Origin: Vicinamibacterales bacterium
GTDB taxonomy: Bacteria > Acidobacteriota > Vicinamibacteria > Vicinamibacterales > Fen-181
DNA length: 64,000 nt
Assembly: GCA_036504215.1 (NCBI GenBank)
Contig: DASXVO010000070.1
Span: 115,390-179,389 of the forward strand
Reading direction: 5' to 3'
Shown here: positions 1 through 7,736 of the stretch, in pieces
How the letters are laid out: each line of letters opens with the position of its first letter
How positions within the stretch are numbered: the stretch's first letter is position 1
The notes under the pieces: generated by a model
What the model saw: only the letters and a program-made list of their open reading frames with translations
Told to the model about the DNA's origin: nothing
Database searches by the model: none
Position numbers and translations under genes: made by a program

Positions 1-597
1 CTGACGCACGGCAACGCGCCCGCAGGTTTCGGGGCGCTGAGGCCATACGCCCTGCCGCTGGCGCTGCTGTGGACAGCCGTGGTCGTCCGCACGATGGTCG
101 CGCTCGGCTTCTCGACGTTCCTTCCCGTGCTCATGACCGGTCGTGGCCTGTCGGTGTCGCAAGCCGGTCTCGCCGTGGCCTTGTACCTGGGCGCTGGCAG
201 CTTCGGCGGCCTGGCCGGCGGGCCCATCGCCGATCGGTTCGGCCCGCGCCGCGTCATCGCGTGGTCGCTCTTCCTCGCGGTCCCGCTGCTCGCCCTCGCG
301 CTCATCATTCCGGGCCCTGCCGCGATGGTCGTCCTCACTGCGGGCGGCTTCTTCCTCGGGTCGACGCTGCCGGTGAACATCACCTACGCGCACGCCATCG
401 CCCCGGTTGCGACCGGCACGGTGTCGTCGCTGATGCTCGGGGTCGCCTGGGGAGTCGGCGGCCTGGCCGTCCCCCTGGTGGGCATGCTGGGTGACACGAT
501 CGGCCTGCAGCCGGCGCTGGGGATGCTGGCATTCCTCCCGGCGATCGCAGCGCTTCTCACGCTCCGCCTCCCGGAGCGCGCTTCGCACGCTTTGTGA
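1..597 (+). CDS. MFS transporter, C-terminal half (cut by window start)
   Basis: The reading frame is open from base 1 to a TGA at 595-597, so the N-terminal half lies outside the window. The 198 visible residues are almost all hydrophobic and form about six membrane segments. A loop with the residues GGPIADRFGPRR matches the MFS signature G-x-x-x-D-R-x-G-R-R, here between TM8 and TM9 in the second half of the fold. The segment before it resembles the fosmidomycin-resistance/sugar-efflux type of MFS proteins, but the substrate cannot be told from this half. It ends 5 bases from the convergent amidohydrolase gene, with no room for a separate terminator. Confidence 0.8.
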   Translation: MTHGNAPAGFGALRPYALPLALLWTAVVVRTMVALGFSTFLPVLMTGRGLSVSQAGLAVALYLGAGSFGGLAGGPIADRFGPRRVIAWSLFLAVPLLALALIIPGPAAMVVLTAGGFFLGSTLPVNITYAHAIAPVATGTVSSLMLGVAWGVGGLAVPLVGMLGDTIGLQPALGMLAFLPAIAALLTLRLPERASHAL

Positions 598-602
598 TCC
601 CG

Positions 603-1646
603 TCAGAAGCAGGGCGCCACGTTGCTGAAGATCTGCGTCAGTTCCTTCCTGGCGATCGGAAGTTGGCGCCTCATCGCGTCCTGCGCGTCGAGGGGGGACA
701 TGCCCGGCCAGTCGCTGCCGAACACGATGCGGTCCACCCCGATCTTCCGGATGTGCCGCACGAGGCGTTCGTTGGCATCGGGAAGATCGCGCTGCGCATC
801 GGCGAGCGAGCGCAACGACGACCCGGGGGTGGCATCTGCGGCACCGGCGGGTAGCACGGTGAAGGCCAGGTCGAACAACAGATGCCGGCACACGGGTGAT
901 CGGGCAGCACACGCCGCCGAAAAGGCGCCGAGCGACCCGTCCGTTGCACGGTCGAAGCCGCCCCACCCGCTCATGTGCGCGAGAACGACAGGCACGTCCG
1001 GGGCGGCAGGCAGGACCTGTGCGAGAACGGTCTCGGCTTCCCGTGCGCCGTAGCTTCTGGCGCGCGTGCGCATGTGAACGAGCATCGGCAGCCGATTGGC
1101 GTTGGCGGCCGCGAACACGCGTCTCACGCGTTTCACGTGATCCGCGTCTCGCAGGTCCACCGCCGAATTGGTGAAGTGGAGCTTGAGACCACCGAGGCCG
1201 ATCGCCGCGCAGCGCGACACCTCGACCTCCGCATAGTCCTTCAGCGGGTTGACGCTGCAGAACCCGACCAGACGCCCCGGATAGCGCCTGGCCTCCGCAG
1301 CCGTCCAGTCGTTCTCCTCCTGCACCGCCTGGTATTCGTCGGCGACCACGATGTCCGACGTACCGAGGAGATAGGCGGCGGACACGACGACACCCTTCCG
1401 AATCAGCGCCGCATCGAGCGCGCCAATCGCCTCGGCGGCGCCCACGACCATGCGATCGCCTGGCTCGACCGGTTCCTTGAACTGCAGCTTCAACCGGACC
1501 AGCACGTCGGCCGCCCTTCGGCTCTGCAGGTGCAGGTGATGGTCGGCCGCTGGAGCGACCGGCGCCTGGCTCTCCACGCAACCGGCGGTGAGCAGTCCGA
1601 TCAGCGTGAGCAGAATTGGCGGGAGGAAGAATCCGCGCGGGCACAT
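603..1646 (-). CDS. Amidohydrolase-2 family metal-dependent hydrolase, predicted lipoprotein
   Basis: 347 residues from ATG 1646. The reading frame continues upstream to 1766, but the ATG at 1646 starts a clear lipoprotein signal: a hydrophobic stretch, then LLTAGC with Cys23. After the anchor comes DHHLHL, the metal-binding H-x-H of amidohydrolases, then VHM near the middle, LAHMSG and a C-terminal FGSDWP whose Asp is the usual catalytic/metal residue of the amidohydrolase-2 (TIM-barrel) family. The protein is therefore expected to be a zinc-type hydrolase or decarboxylase on the periplasmic side. The substrate is unknown. A TATCCT box lies only 7 bases before the ATG and there is no Shine-Dalgarno, so the message may be leaderless. 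Confidence 0.8.
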   Translation of the reverse strand: MCPRGFFLPPILLTLIGLLTAGCVESQAPVAPAADHHLHLQSRRAADVLVRLKLQFKEPVEPGDRMVVGAAEAIGALDAALIRKGVVVSAAYLLGTSDIVVADEYQAVQEENDWTAAEARRYPGRLVGFCSVNPLKDYAEVEVSRCAAIGLGGLKLHFTNSAVDLRDADHVKRVRRVFAAANANRLPMLVHMRTRARSYGAREAETVLAQVLPAAPDVPVVLAHMSGWGGFDRATDGSLGAFSAACAARSPVCRHLLFDLAFTVLPAGAADATPGSSLRSLADAQRDLPDANERLVRHIRKIGVDRIVFGSDWPGMSPLDAQDAMRRQLPIARKELTQIFSNVAPCF

Positions 1647-1653
1647 GGCCGGA

Positions 1654-1659
1654 AGGATA
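1654..1659 (-). promoter_or_regulatory. Extended -10 box, probable leaderless promoter
   Basis: TGGTATCCT read on the minus strand, 7 bases before the amidohydrolase ATG at 1646. Transcription would be expected to begin at or next to the start codon. The same TGGTA pattern recurs before three other genes in the window. Confidence 0.4.
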
Positions 1660-1719
1660 CCATCGCAGGCATGCGGCCGGGAGGCGTGAACCTCCCGGCC
1701 CCACGCGACGCTGGCGCGT

Positions 1720-3864
1720 CTACTTCTTGACGGGCTTGGCGGCCGGCTTCGTCGTCTTCCCGACAATCTCGTCGACCAGACGGTCGGCCTTGTAGACCTT
1801 CCTCATCGCCTCGAGGATGAGCCGTGAGTCCACCGACACGGCGCGGTTGATGGTCTCTTCATAGATGAAGTAGCCGGGCAGCATCTGGATGTTGCCGTCG
1901 AAGATCAGCCCCACGAGTTCGCCCTTCTTGTTCACCATCGCCGAACCGCTGTTGCCGCCAACGATGTCGTTCGTGCTGACGAGGTCGAACGGCACCTTCG
2001 GATCGAGCGTGGCCTTGGCCTCGGCCCAGCGCGGCGACAGGTCGTAGGGCGGCTGGCCGTTGTGCTGTGCCGACCGCTCGTAGAGGCCCCCGATGTAGGT
2101 ATAGGCCGGGATCGGCTTGCCGTCTTCCACGTAGCTCTTCACGGCGCCGTACGACAGGCGCAGCGTGCCGGTCGCATCCGGATAGGCCTTGGCGCCGTCC
2201 ACCACGAACACGGCCTGGCCGATCTTCGGATACGCCGCGGCCTGAACGGCCGTGACGTCGTCTTCATACTTCTTCGTCACCGCCTGCGCGTCGGCCTCGA
2301 GCGACCGGGCCAAGACGATCATCGGATCGGTGGAGGCGTCGATCGTCGCCTTGCCGCCGGCCTTCAGCAGGTTGGCGATCTCCGAGTCCGTGATCCGGGT
2401 TGCGTCCACGAGTTCGGCGGCACGGGCCTCGGGCGTCTTGTCACCGAGGATCCGCTTCACGATCGCGTGGTCGGCGCCCAGGTACTTCTTCATGAAGGCG
2501 AGCGACTCGGTGAGATTGACCTTCTCGCGCGCCGGGGTGATGGCCTGCTGCTGCCCGCCACGGGCCATCGGGCCGCCCTGGGCAGCCGGAGTGCCGGCCG
2601 GCGGCGGCTGTCCGCCGCGAGCGCTCGAACGGCCGCCGCGCTGCCCTTCGTCCGGAGCGGGGCTGTACGCCGCCCGCACCAACTGCCGCGCCTGCTGGAA
2701 CAGCTGGGAGTTCAGACCGGCGGCGTTCGCGATGAAGTTCCGGTCGGCGTCGAGCTCGCGGGCGCGCTGGATGGACTTCTCGACGATGTCCCATGCGTCG
2801 CCCAGCTCTTTCTGCTTCGCGGGGTTCTTCGCCAACTCGGTACGCAGGCGCTTCTCGGCCGCTTCCTTCTTCGCCATCAGCGCCGCGTCCTGGAGCCCCT
2901 TCACGCGGCCGCGATTCGACTTGAGGCCGTTCTGGACGCCGAACAGCTCGCTCGTGGTCTGGCGCGCGTTCTCGGCGCTGATCGCCGCCCATTTCTTGAT
3001 TGCCGCCTCTCGCATCTCGGCCTGGGCGATCGAGAACGGCACGGCCACGTCGCGCTGGTATTTCAGGTGCGCGACGGTGTTCAGCCGCTGCGTGGAGCCC
3101 GGATGGCCCGTCGTGAAGACCAGTTCGCCTTCCTTGGTGCCGGCTGCCGACCACTTCAGGTAGTTCGTCGTCTGGGCCGGCTTGTCGTTCTCGTAGAGCC
3201 GGAACATCGACACGTCCATCGCGTAGCGCGGGTACGTGAAGTTGTCCGGATCTCCGCCATAGAACCCGGTCTGGTATTCGACACCGAACACCAGGCGGAC
3301 GTCCGTGTAGGTCTTGTAGATGTAGAGGTTGTAGATCGCGCCCGCATACAGCGATACGACCTGCCTGGTGACGCCCGTCTGCGCCTCGCCCTGGATCTCG
3401 ACGATGACTTTCTGCCGCGCCGCTGCCGCGTCCCGCGGCGCCATGGCCGGCGTCACCGCCGCGTTCACCCTGGCCGTGACATCTTCAATCGACTGCAGCA
3501 CGCTCAGCGACATCCCCGGCACTTTGAGTTCGTCGGCTGCCGTCGCCGCGTAGAACCCGTTCTTCACGAAATCCTTCTCGGGCGTACTGAGGCGCTGCAG
3601 GGAGCCGAGCCCGATGTGATGGTTGGTCAGCACGAGGCCGTCGGGCGACACGATCGACCCTGTGCCTCCGCCGAACCGGACGGTCGCCGTCTGGAGGTGG
3701 TTCAGCCAGGCGTCGGTGGGTTCGAACTTGTACTTGGCCTTGATCGCGGCCTTTGGAATGCTGTTGTACGGCCAAAAACCTTCATCGGCGCGCGTGGCGA
3801 CGCCACAGGCGAACGCCACGAGCACCAGCGCCAGCAGGGGCGCGCGGAACTGTTTCACTGTCAT
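1720..3864 (-). CDS. S46 family dipeptidyl-peptidase (DPP7-type)
   Basis: 714 residues from ATG 3864, chosen because it gives a signal peptide (KQF, hydrophobic core, then ATRADEG). The open frame extends further to 3969. The start of the mature protein (GFWPYNSIP) and TNHHIG around residues 80-84 are S46 hallmarks and carry the catalytic His. GGNSGSAMVN near the C-terminus holds the catalytic Ser. In this family the residue 18 positions after the Ser sets P1 specificity (Gly in DPP7, Arg in DPP11); here it is Gly, which predicts cleavage after hydrophobic rather than acidic residues. Residues about 402-444 are a Gly/Gln/Pro-rich insert, probably disordered. The enzyme would release dipeptides in the periplasm for protein catabolism. 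Confidence 0.9.
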   Translation of the reverse strand: MTVKQFRAPLLALVLVAFACGVATRADEGFWPYNSIPKAAIKAKYKFEPTDAWLNHLQTATVRFGGGTGSIVSPDGLVLTNHHIGLGSLQRLSTPEKDFVKNGFYAATAADELKVPGMSLSVLQSIEDVTARVNAAVTPAMAPRDAAAARQKVIVEIQGEAQTGVTRQVVSLYAGAIYNLYIYKTYTDVRLVFGVEYQTGFYGGDPDNFTYPRYAMDVSMFRLYENDKPAQTTNYLKWSAAGTKEGELVFTTGHPGSTQRLNTVAHLKYQRDVAVPFSIAQAEMREAAIKKWAAISAENARQTTSELFGVQNGLKSNRGRVKGLQDAALMAKKEAAEKRLRTELAKNPAKQKELGDAWDIVEKSIQRARELDADRNFIANAAGLNSQLFQQARQLVRAAYSPAPDEGQRGGRSSARGGQPPPAGTPAAQGGPMARGGQQQAITPAREKVNLTESLAFMKKYLGADHAIVKRILGDKTPEARAAELVDATRITDSEIANLLKAGGKATIDASTDPMIVLARSLEADAQAVTKKYEDDVTAVQAAAYPKIGQAVFVVDGAKAYPDATGTLRLSYGAVKSYVEDGKPIPAYTYIGGLYERSAQHNGQPPYDLSPRWAEAKATLDPKVPFDLVSTNDIVGGNSGSAMVNKKGELVGLIFDGNIQMLPGYFIYEETINRAVSVDSRLILEAMRKVYKADRLVDEIVGKTTKPAAKPVKK

Positions 3865-3982
3865 GCACGGCCTCGTCATCAACGGTTGAGAAAGATGCCA
3901 GATGTACGCGGAGGACACCAGGAGCCAGAGCCAACGGCTGACTCTATGTGCGGCAGCGTGTCGTGTCAAGCCGGCCGCCGGG

Positions 3983-4675
3983 CTACTTCTTTCCAGCCAT
4001 CAGCTTCATGGCGTCGAAGTGCTGCTTGGCGAGGATGTCGGCATATTTCAGGACGGCGTCAGCTGACTTGTCGCCATATTTCTGGCGGATGTCGAGGCCG
4101 TCACGGACGCTCGTGAGGCTCTTCGTCATGTCGGCCATCTGCGCGGCGGCGGCCTCGCGCTGAGCCGCCGGCAGCGCGGCCAGCTGCTTCTTCGCATCGG
4201 CCTCCATCTTGGCAAGCTGCGCATCGCCGCCCATCTGCTGGTACAGCATCCGGCCGTTGGCCACGGTCTCCGCCGCGTCCTTGACCGCTTCGAATTCCGC
4301 GTCGCCCAGGCCGAGCGCCTGTCGCTTCGCCTTGAGCTTGTCGTCCATCTCCTTGCCCAGCTTGTCGTTGATGGTCACCTGCTGGAGCATCTTCGCCGTG
4401 TCGCCCTTCGCCGACTCGATGTTCTTCCTCGTCTCCTCGACGAACTTCGTCACGAGCACCAGATTCTCCTTCTGGTACTCGACGTACTTGGTGACGAGGT
4501 CCTCGGTGATCTCCACCTTCTTCGGCTCGGCCGATGCGGCTGGCACCGCGGCTGGCTGCGCGGCAGCAGCCGGTTGTCCGGCAGGCTGGCTGGCGGTTGC
4601 ACCGGAATCGGCAGGTTTCTTCTGGCACGCGACAACGAGGATCAGGCACGCGGCGGCGATCAGCAGGCGCTTCAT
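3983..4675 (-). CDS. Lipoprotein of unknown function, helical
   Basis: 230 residues with a lipoprotein signal (MKRLLIAAACLILVVAC, Cys17), then an Ala/Pro/Gln-rich linker to about residue 50. The remainder is charged, Lys/Glu/Ala-rich and predicted to be long helices, with no catalytic motif visible. A GGAGA sequence lies 5-8 bases before the ATG. It is upstream of and co-oriented with the S46 peptidase gene, 118 bases away. I do not recognise the family. A helical periplasmic or membrane-anchored accessory protein is the most that can be said. Confidence 0.7.
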   Translation of the reverse strand: MKRLLIAAACLILVVACQKKPADSGATASQPAGQPAAAAQPAAVPAASAEPKKVEITEDLVTKYVEYQKENLVLVTKFVEETRKNIESAKGDTAKMLQQVTINDKLGKEMDDKLKAKRQALGLGDAEFEAVKDAAETVANGRMLYQQMGGDAQLAKMEADAKKQLAALPAAQREAAAAQMADMTKSLTSVRDGLDIRQKYGDKSADAVLKYADILAKQHFDAMKLMAGKK

Positions 4676-4753
4676 ATCGGTCTCCAGGTTGTGAGTCGGC
4701 GACTGAGCGGCGAACGAGCGAGACTAGCTCCGCCAGCTGGCGACGTCAAGCGA

Positions 4754-4779
4754 GGATGGGCCACGTGGATGGGCCACGT
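4754..4779. repeat. Perfect 13-bp tandem repeat in a divergent promoter region
   Basis: GGATGGGCCACGT occurs twice head to tail (4754-4766 and 4767-4779). The junction and the end create two CCACGTG-type palindromic cores. It sits in the 170-bp space between the lipoprotein gene (minus) and pgm (plus), so it could be a double operator. It could equally be a chance duplication. Confidence 0.5.
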
Positions 4780-4845
4780 GCACAGACTCCTTGCGCCTGC
4801 CGTCGTGCGGTGGCAGATTGGAGGGAACGCTGAACAGGAGGATAC

Positions 4846-6498
4846 GTGCCGACCAGCCCCCTCGCCGGTCAACCGGCACCCGCATCGACGCTGGTGGATC
4901 TCTCTCGCCTGGTTGCCGCGTACTACGACGAGAGGCCGGATCCCGGCCTTCTGGAACAACGGGTTGCCTTCGGCACGTCGGGCCATCGAGGCTCGTCGCT
5001 GAACCGTTCGTTCAACGAGTGGCACATCCTGGCGATAGCCCAGGCGATTTCCGACCACCGTTCGGCGACGCGGACGGACGGGCCCCTCTTCCTCGGCATC
5101 GACACGCATGCCCTGTCGCGCCCCGCGTCCCAGAGCGCGATCGAAGTGCTGGCGGCCAATGGCGTCACCCTGATGCTGGCCGAAGCCACGGAGTACACGC
5201 CCACCCCGGCGGTGTCTCACGCGATCCTCACCTACAACCGGGGGAGACGCGACGGGCTTGCCGACGGAATCGTCGTGACGCCGTCCCACAATCCTCCCGA
5301 GGACGGCGGCTTCAAGTACAACCCGCCGCACGGAGGCCCGGCTGGGGCGTCCGTCACGAATGTGATCGAAGCGAGAGCCAACGACCTGCTGGGGCAGCAC
5401 CTGCGCGGCGTCAGGCGAATGCCCCTGGAACAGGCCCTGCAATCACCTGTCGTCCGACGCCACGACTTCCTCGGCGGCTATGTCGGCGACCTGCCGAGCG
5501 TCATCGACCTCGACCTCGTCCGCGCGTCCGGACTCGAGCTCGGCGTCGACCCGCTCGGGGGCGCCGGCGTGGACTACTGGCCGGCCATCGCCGACCGGTA
5601 TCACCTCGACCTGAAGGTGGTCAACGAGGTCGTCGACCCCCGGTTCGCCTTCATGACGATGGACTGGGACGGCCGAATCCGCATGGACCCGTCCTCGCCG
5701 TATGCGATGCAGCGGTTGATCGGCCTCAAGGATCGGTTCGACGTGGCGTTCGCCTGCGACACCGATCACGATCGCCACGGCATCGTGACGAAGACCGCGG
5801 GGCTGCTGCCGCCCAACCACTACCTGTCCGCCTGCGTCCAGTACCTGTTCGCGAACCGGCCCGAGTGGCGGAGCGACATGGCCGTTGGCAAGTCGGTGGT
5901 GAGCAGCTCGATGATCGACCGCGTCGCCGCCAGGCTGGACCGGCGGCTCCACGAGGTGCCCGTGGGCTTCAAATGGTTCGTCGACGGCCTGCTGAGCGGA
6001 TCGCTGGGCTTCGCGGGCGAGGAGAGCGCCGGCTCGTCGTTCCTGCGCCGCGACGGCACGGTGTGGACGACCGACAAGGACGGCATCATCGCGGCGCTGC
6101 TGGCGGCTGAGATGACGGCGCGCACGGGCCGTGACCCGGGTGAAGTCTACGCGACGCTCACCGCCGAATTCGGCAGCTCTTCCTACGAACGGCTCGACGC
6201 GCCCGCGACGGCCGGAGAGAAGCGGACGCTGCAATCGTTGTCGAGCCGGGACATCGGCGCCACCCGGCTGGCGGGCCAACCGGTCCAGGTCATCCTGACG
6301 CGGGCCCCCGGTGACGGCGAGCCTCTCGGCGGCGTGAAGGTGGTCGCCGAGGGCGGCTGGTTCGCCGCCCGACCCTCGGGCACCGAGGAGATCTACAAGC
6401 TCTACGCCGAGAGTTTCGTCGGGCCAGATCACCTCGCCCGGATCCAGCACGAGGCTCAGGCGATCATCTCGGCCGCGTTCGGCAGGCAGCCCCGATGA
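4846..6498 (+). CDS. pgm: Phosphoglucomutase (alpha-D-glucose-phosphate specific)
   Basis: 550 residues, starting at a GTG that follows a near-perfect AGGAGG (4836-4841) by 4 bases. It interconverts glucose-1-phosphate and glucose-6-phosphate. All four phosphohexomutase motifs are visible: FGTSGHRG near residue 43, the phosphoserine loop TPSHNP with Ser147, the metal loop DTDHDRHG near 305, the sugar loop GEESAGSSF, and the phosphate-binding RPSGTEEIYK near the C-terminus. Length and motifs fit the Pgm (not ManB/GlmM) branch. Its stop overlaps the start of a short zwf-like ORF (ATGA at 6495-6498), which is what one expects of a former pgm-zwf operon. Confidence 0.95.
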   Translation: MPTSPLAGQPAPASTLVDLSRLVAAYYDERPDPGLLEQRVAFGTSGHRGSSLNRSFNEWHILAIAQAISDHRSATRTDGPLFLGIDTHALSRPASQSAIEVLAANGVTLMLAEATEYTPTPAVSHAILTYNRGRRDGLADGIVVTPSHNPPEDGGFKYNPPHGGPAGASVTNVIEARANDLLGQHLRGVRRMPLEQALQSPVVRRHDFLGGYVGDLPSVIDLDLVRASGLELGVDPLGGAGVDYWPAIADRYHLDLKVVNEVVDPRFAFMTMDWDGRIRMDPSSPYAMQRLIGLKDRFDVAFACDTDHDRHGIVTKTAGLLPPNHYLSACVQYLFANRPEWRSDMAVGKSVVSSSMIDRVAARLDRRLHEVPVGFKWFVDGLLSGSLGFAGEESAGSSFLRRDGTVWTTDKDGIIAALLAAEMTARTGRDPGEVYATLTAEFGSSSYERLDAPATAGEKRTLQSLSSRDIGATRLAGQPVQVILTRAPGDGEPLGGVKVVAEGGWFAARPSGTEEIYKLYAESFVGPDHLARIQHEAQAIISAAFGRQPR

Positions 6499-6713
6499 GC
6501 CATCCCACCTGCAGCCACGGGCCTTCGGAAAGTGGCGCCCATTCACATGCGCACATGGCGGGCCCGCCGGAGCTCTTCGAGGTGGTGGTGACGGCACTCG
6601 CGCAGAACGGGCTCGCGGCCAACGCCCGCCTGGTCATCGAGAAACCGTTCGGCCGCGACCGCGTCGGCGCGGGTGGCCCCTGGCTGAATCCGCAGCCTCC
6701 GATCGCGAGGTAG
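6495..6713 (+). pseudogene. Remnant of glucose-6-phosphate dehydrogenase (zwf-like fragment)
   Basis: A 72-codon ORF that begins inside the pgm stop codon (ATGA). Its middle, GPPELFEVVVTALAQNGLA followed by ARLVIEKPFGRD, corresponds to the conserved G6PDH segment around the R-I/V-x-x-E-K-P-F-G-x-D signature that contains the coenzyme/substrate lysine. No Rossmann N-terminus precedes it and none of the roughly 350 downstream residues follow it. After GRD the sequence no longer resembles the family. I read it as an internal zwf piece left by two deletions and kept in frame between pgm and the HAD gene. A short functional peptide is possible but less likely. Confidence 0.55.
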
Positions 6714-6718
6714 CCCCG

Positions 6719-7384
6719 ATGGATGACGTCGCGTTCCTGTTCGACGTCGACAACACGCTGCTGGACAACGACCGCGTGCAGGCCGACCTCAGCACGCACA
6801 TGACCCACTGCTATGGGGCCGCCGCTCGGGACCGGTATTGGGCGATCTTCGAGGATCTACGCCGAGAACTCGGCTACGCCGACTACCTGGGCGCTCTCGA
6901 GCGCTACCGCATCGAGGCGACCCGCGACCCGCGCGTGCTGAGGATGTCGAACTGGCTGGTCGACTATCCCTTTGCCGACCGCCTCTACCCGCACGCGTTG
7001 GACGCGGTGCGCCGCGTGCGCCAGCGGGGCAGGCCGATCGTCCTGTCCGACGGCGATGCCGTGTTCCAGCCGCGCAAGGTGCTGCGGTCCGGGATCTGGG
7101 AGGCGGTCGACGGCGACGTCCTGATCTACATCCACAAGGAGCAGGAACTGCACGAGGTCGAGCGTCTCTATCCCGCGAGGCACTACGTGCTGTTCGACGA
7201 CAAGCTTCGGATCCTCAACGCCGTGAAGAAGGACTGGAAGACACGGGTCACGACGGTGTTCGTGCGGCAGGGGCACTACGCCACGGACCCGGGGATCCTG
7301 TCGGCGTACCCGCACGGGGATCTGGAGATCGATCGGATCGAGGACATCCTCGATCTCGACCTGCCGCGTCTCGAGCAGGGCTGA
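6719..7384 (+). CDS. HAD-superfamily hydrolase
   Basis: 221 residues starting 5 bases after the zwf-like fragment, so probably co-transcribed with pgm. Motif I is DVDNTLLDND (nucleophile Asp9, acid/base Asp11), motif II is the Ser in LSDGD, motif III is a Lys in the central region, and motif IV is FDDK. A mainly helical cap of about 80 residues follows motif I, as in C1-type HAD phosphatases. It should hydrolyse a small phosphate ester in the cytoplasm. The link to pgm suggests, but does not prove, a sugar phosphate. Confidence 0.85.
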   Translation: MDDVAFLFDVDNTLLDNDRVQADLSTHMTHCYGAAARDRYWAIFEDLRRELGYADYLGALERYRIEATRDPRVLRMSNWLVDYPFADRLYPHALDAVRRVRQRGRPIVLSDGDAVFQPRKVLRSGIWEAVDGDVLIYIHKEQELHEVERLYPARHYVLFDDKLRILNAVKKDWKTRVTTVFVRQGHYATDPGILSAYPHGDLEIDRIEDILDLDLPRLEQG

Positions 7385-7736
7385 GGGCGCTGCCGGAGGT
7401 CCGGCGGCTCGGCGTGGGCTGGATCACCGGGCGCCCATGAAGCCCCGAGGCGGTTACCCGGCTTCCCATACCGCGGGCGCCACCGATACTTCCTGACCAT
7501 TCGCGCCAGGCGAGCGGAAGCGCCGCCAGGTTCGCCGTCGGCTGGCATTCGACCAGGGTGGCGCGGCGACTCCGAGGCCGATGGTCAACGGTTGGAGCCG
7601 GGCTTCAGCGCCTGCTCGCCGGTGACAGCCTGAACGCGATGCGTTGCAGTTCGGAGGAAGTTGTGATCGCGCCCGGCCCGACGAATCCTGGCGGACGCCG
7701 CTCAGCGACCCGGCGTGATACGCTGGGAGATTCGTC
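7385..7736. other. 352-bp intergenic region, nothing recognised
   Basis: It lies between the HAD gene and the ABC-F gene, both on the plus strand. No conserved coding segment, RNA gene or clear hairpin was found. The last 25 bases contain GTGATACGCT, a possible -10 region for the ABC-F gene. Confidence 0.5.

Noticed and set aside
598..602. Terminator between the MFS and amidohydrolase genes
   Set aside because: Only 5 bases separate the stops and no hairpin extends into the gene ends.
2062..4116. 684-codon open frame on the plus strand opposite the S46 peptidase and lipoprotein genes
   Set aside because: Antisense shadow of two real GC-rich genes; composition is Arg/His/Gly-rich, no family resemblance and no ribosome-binding site.
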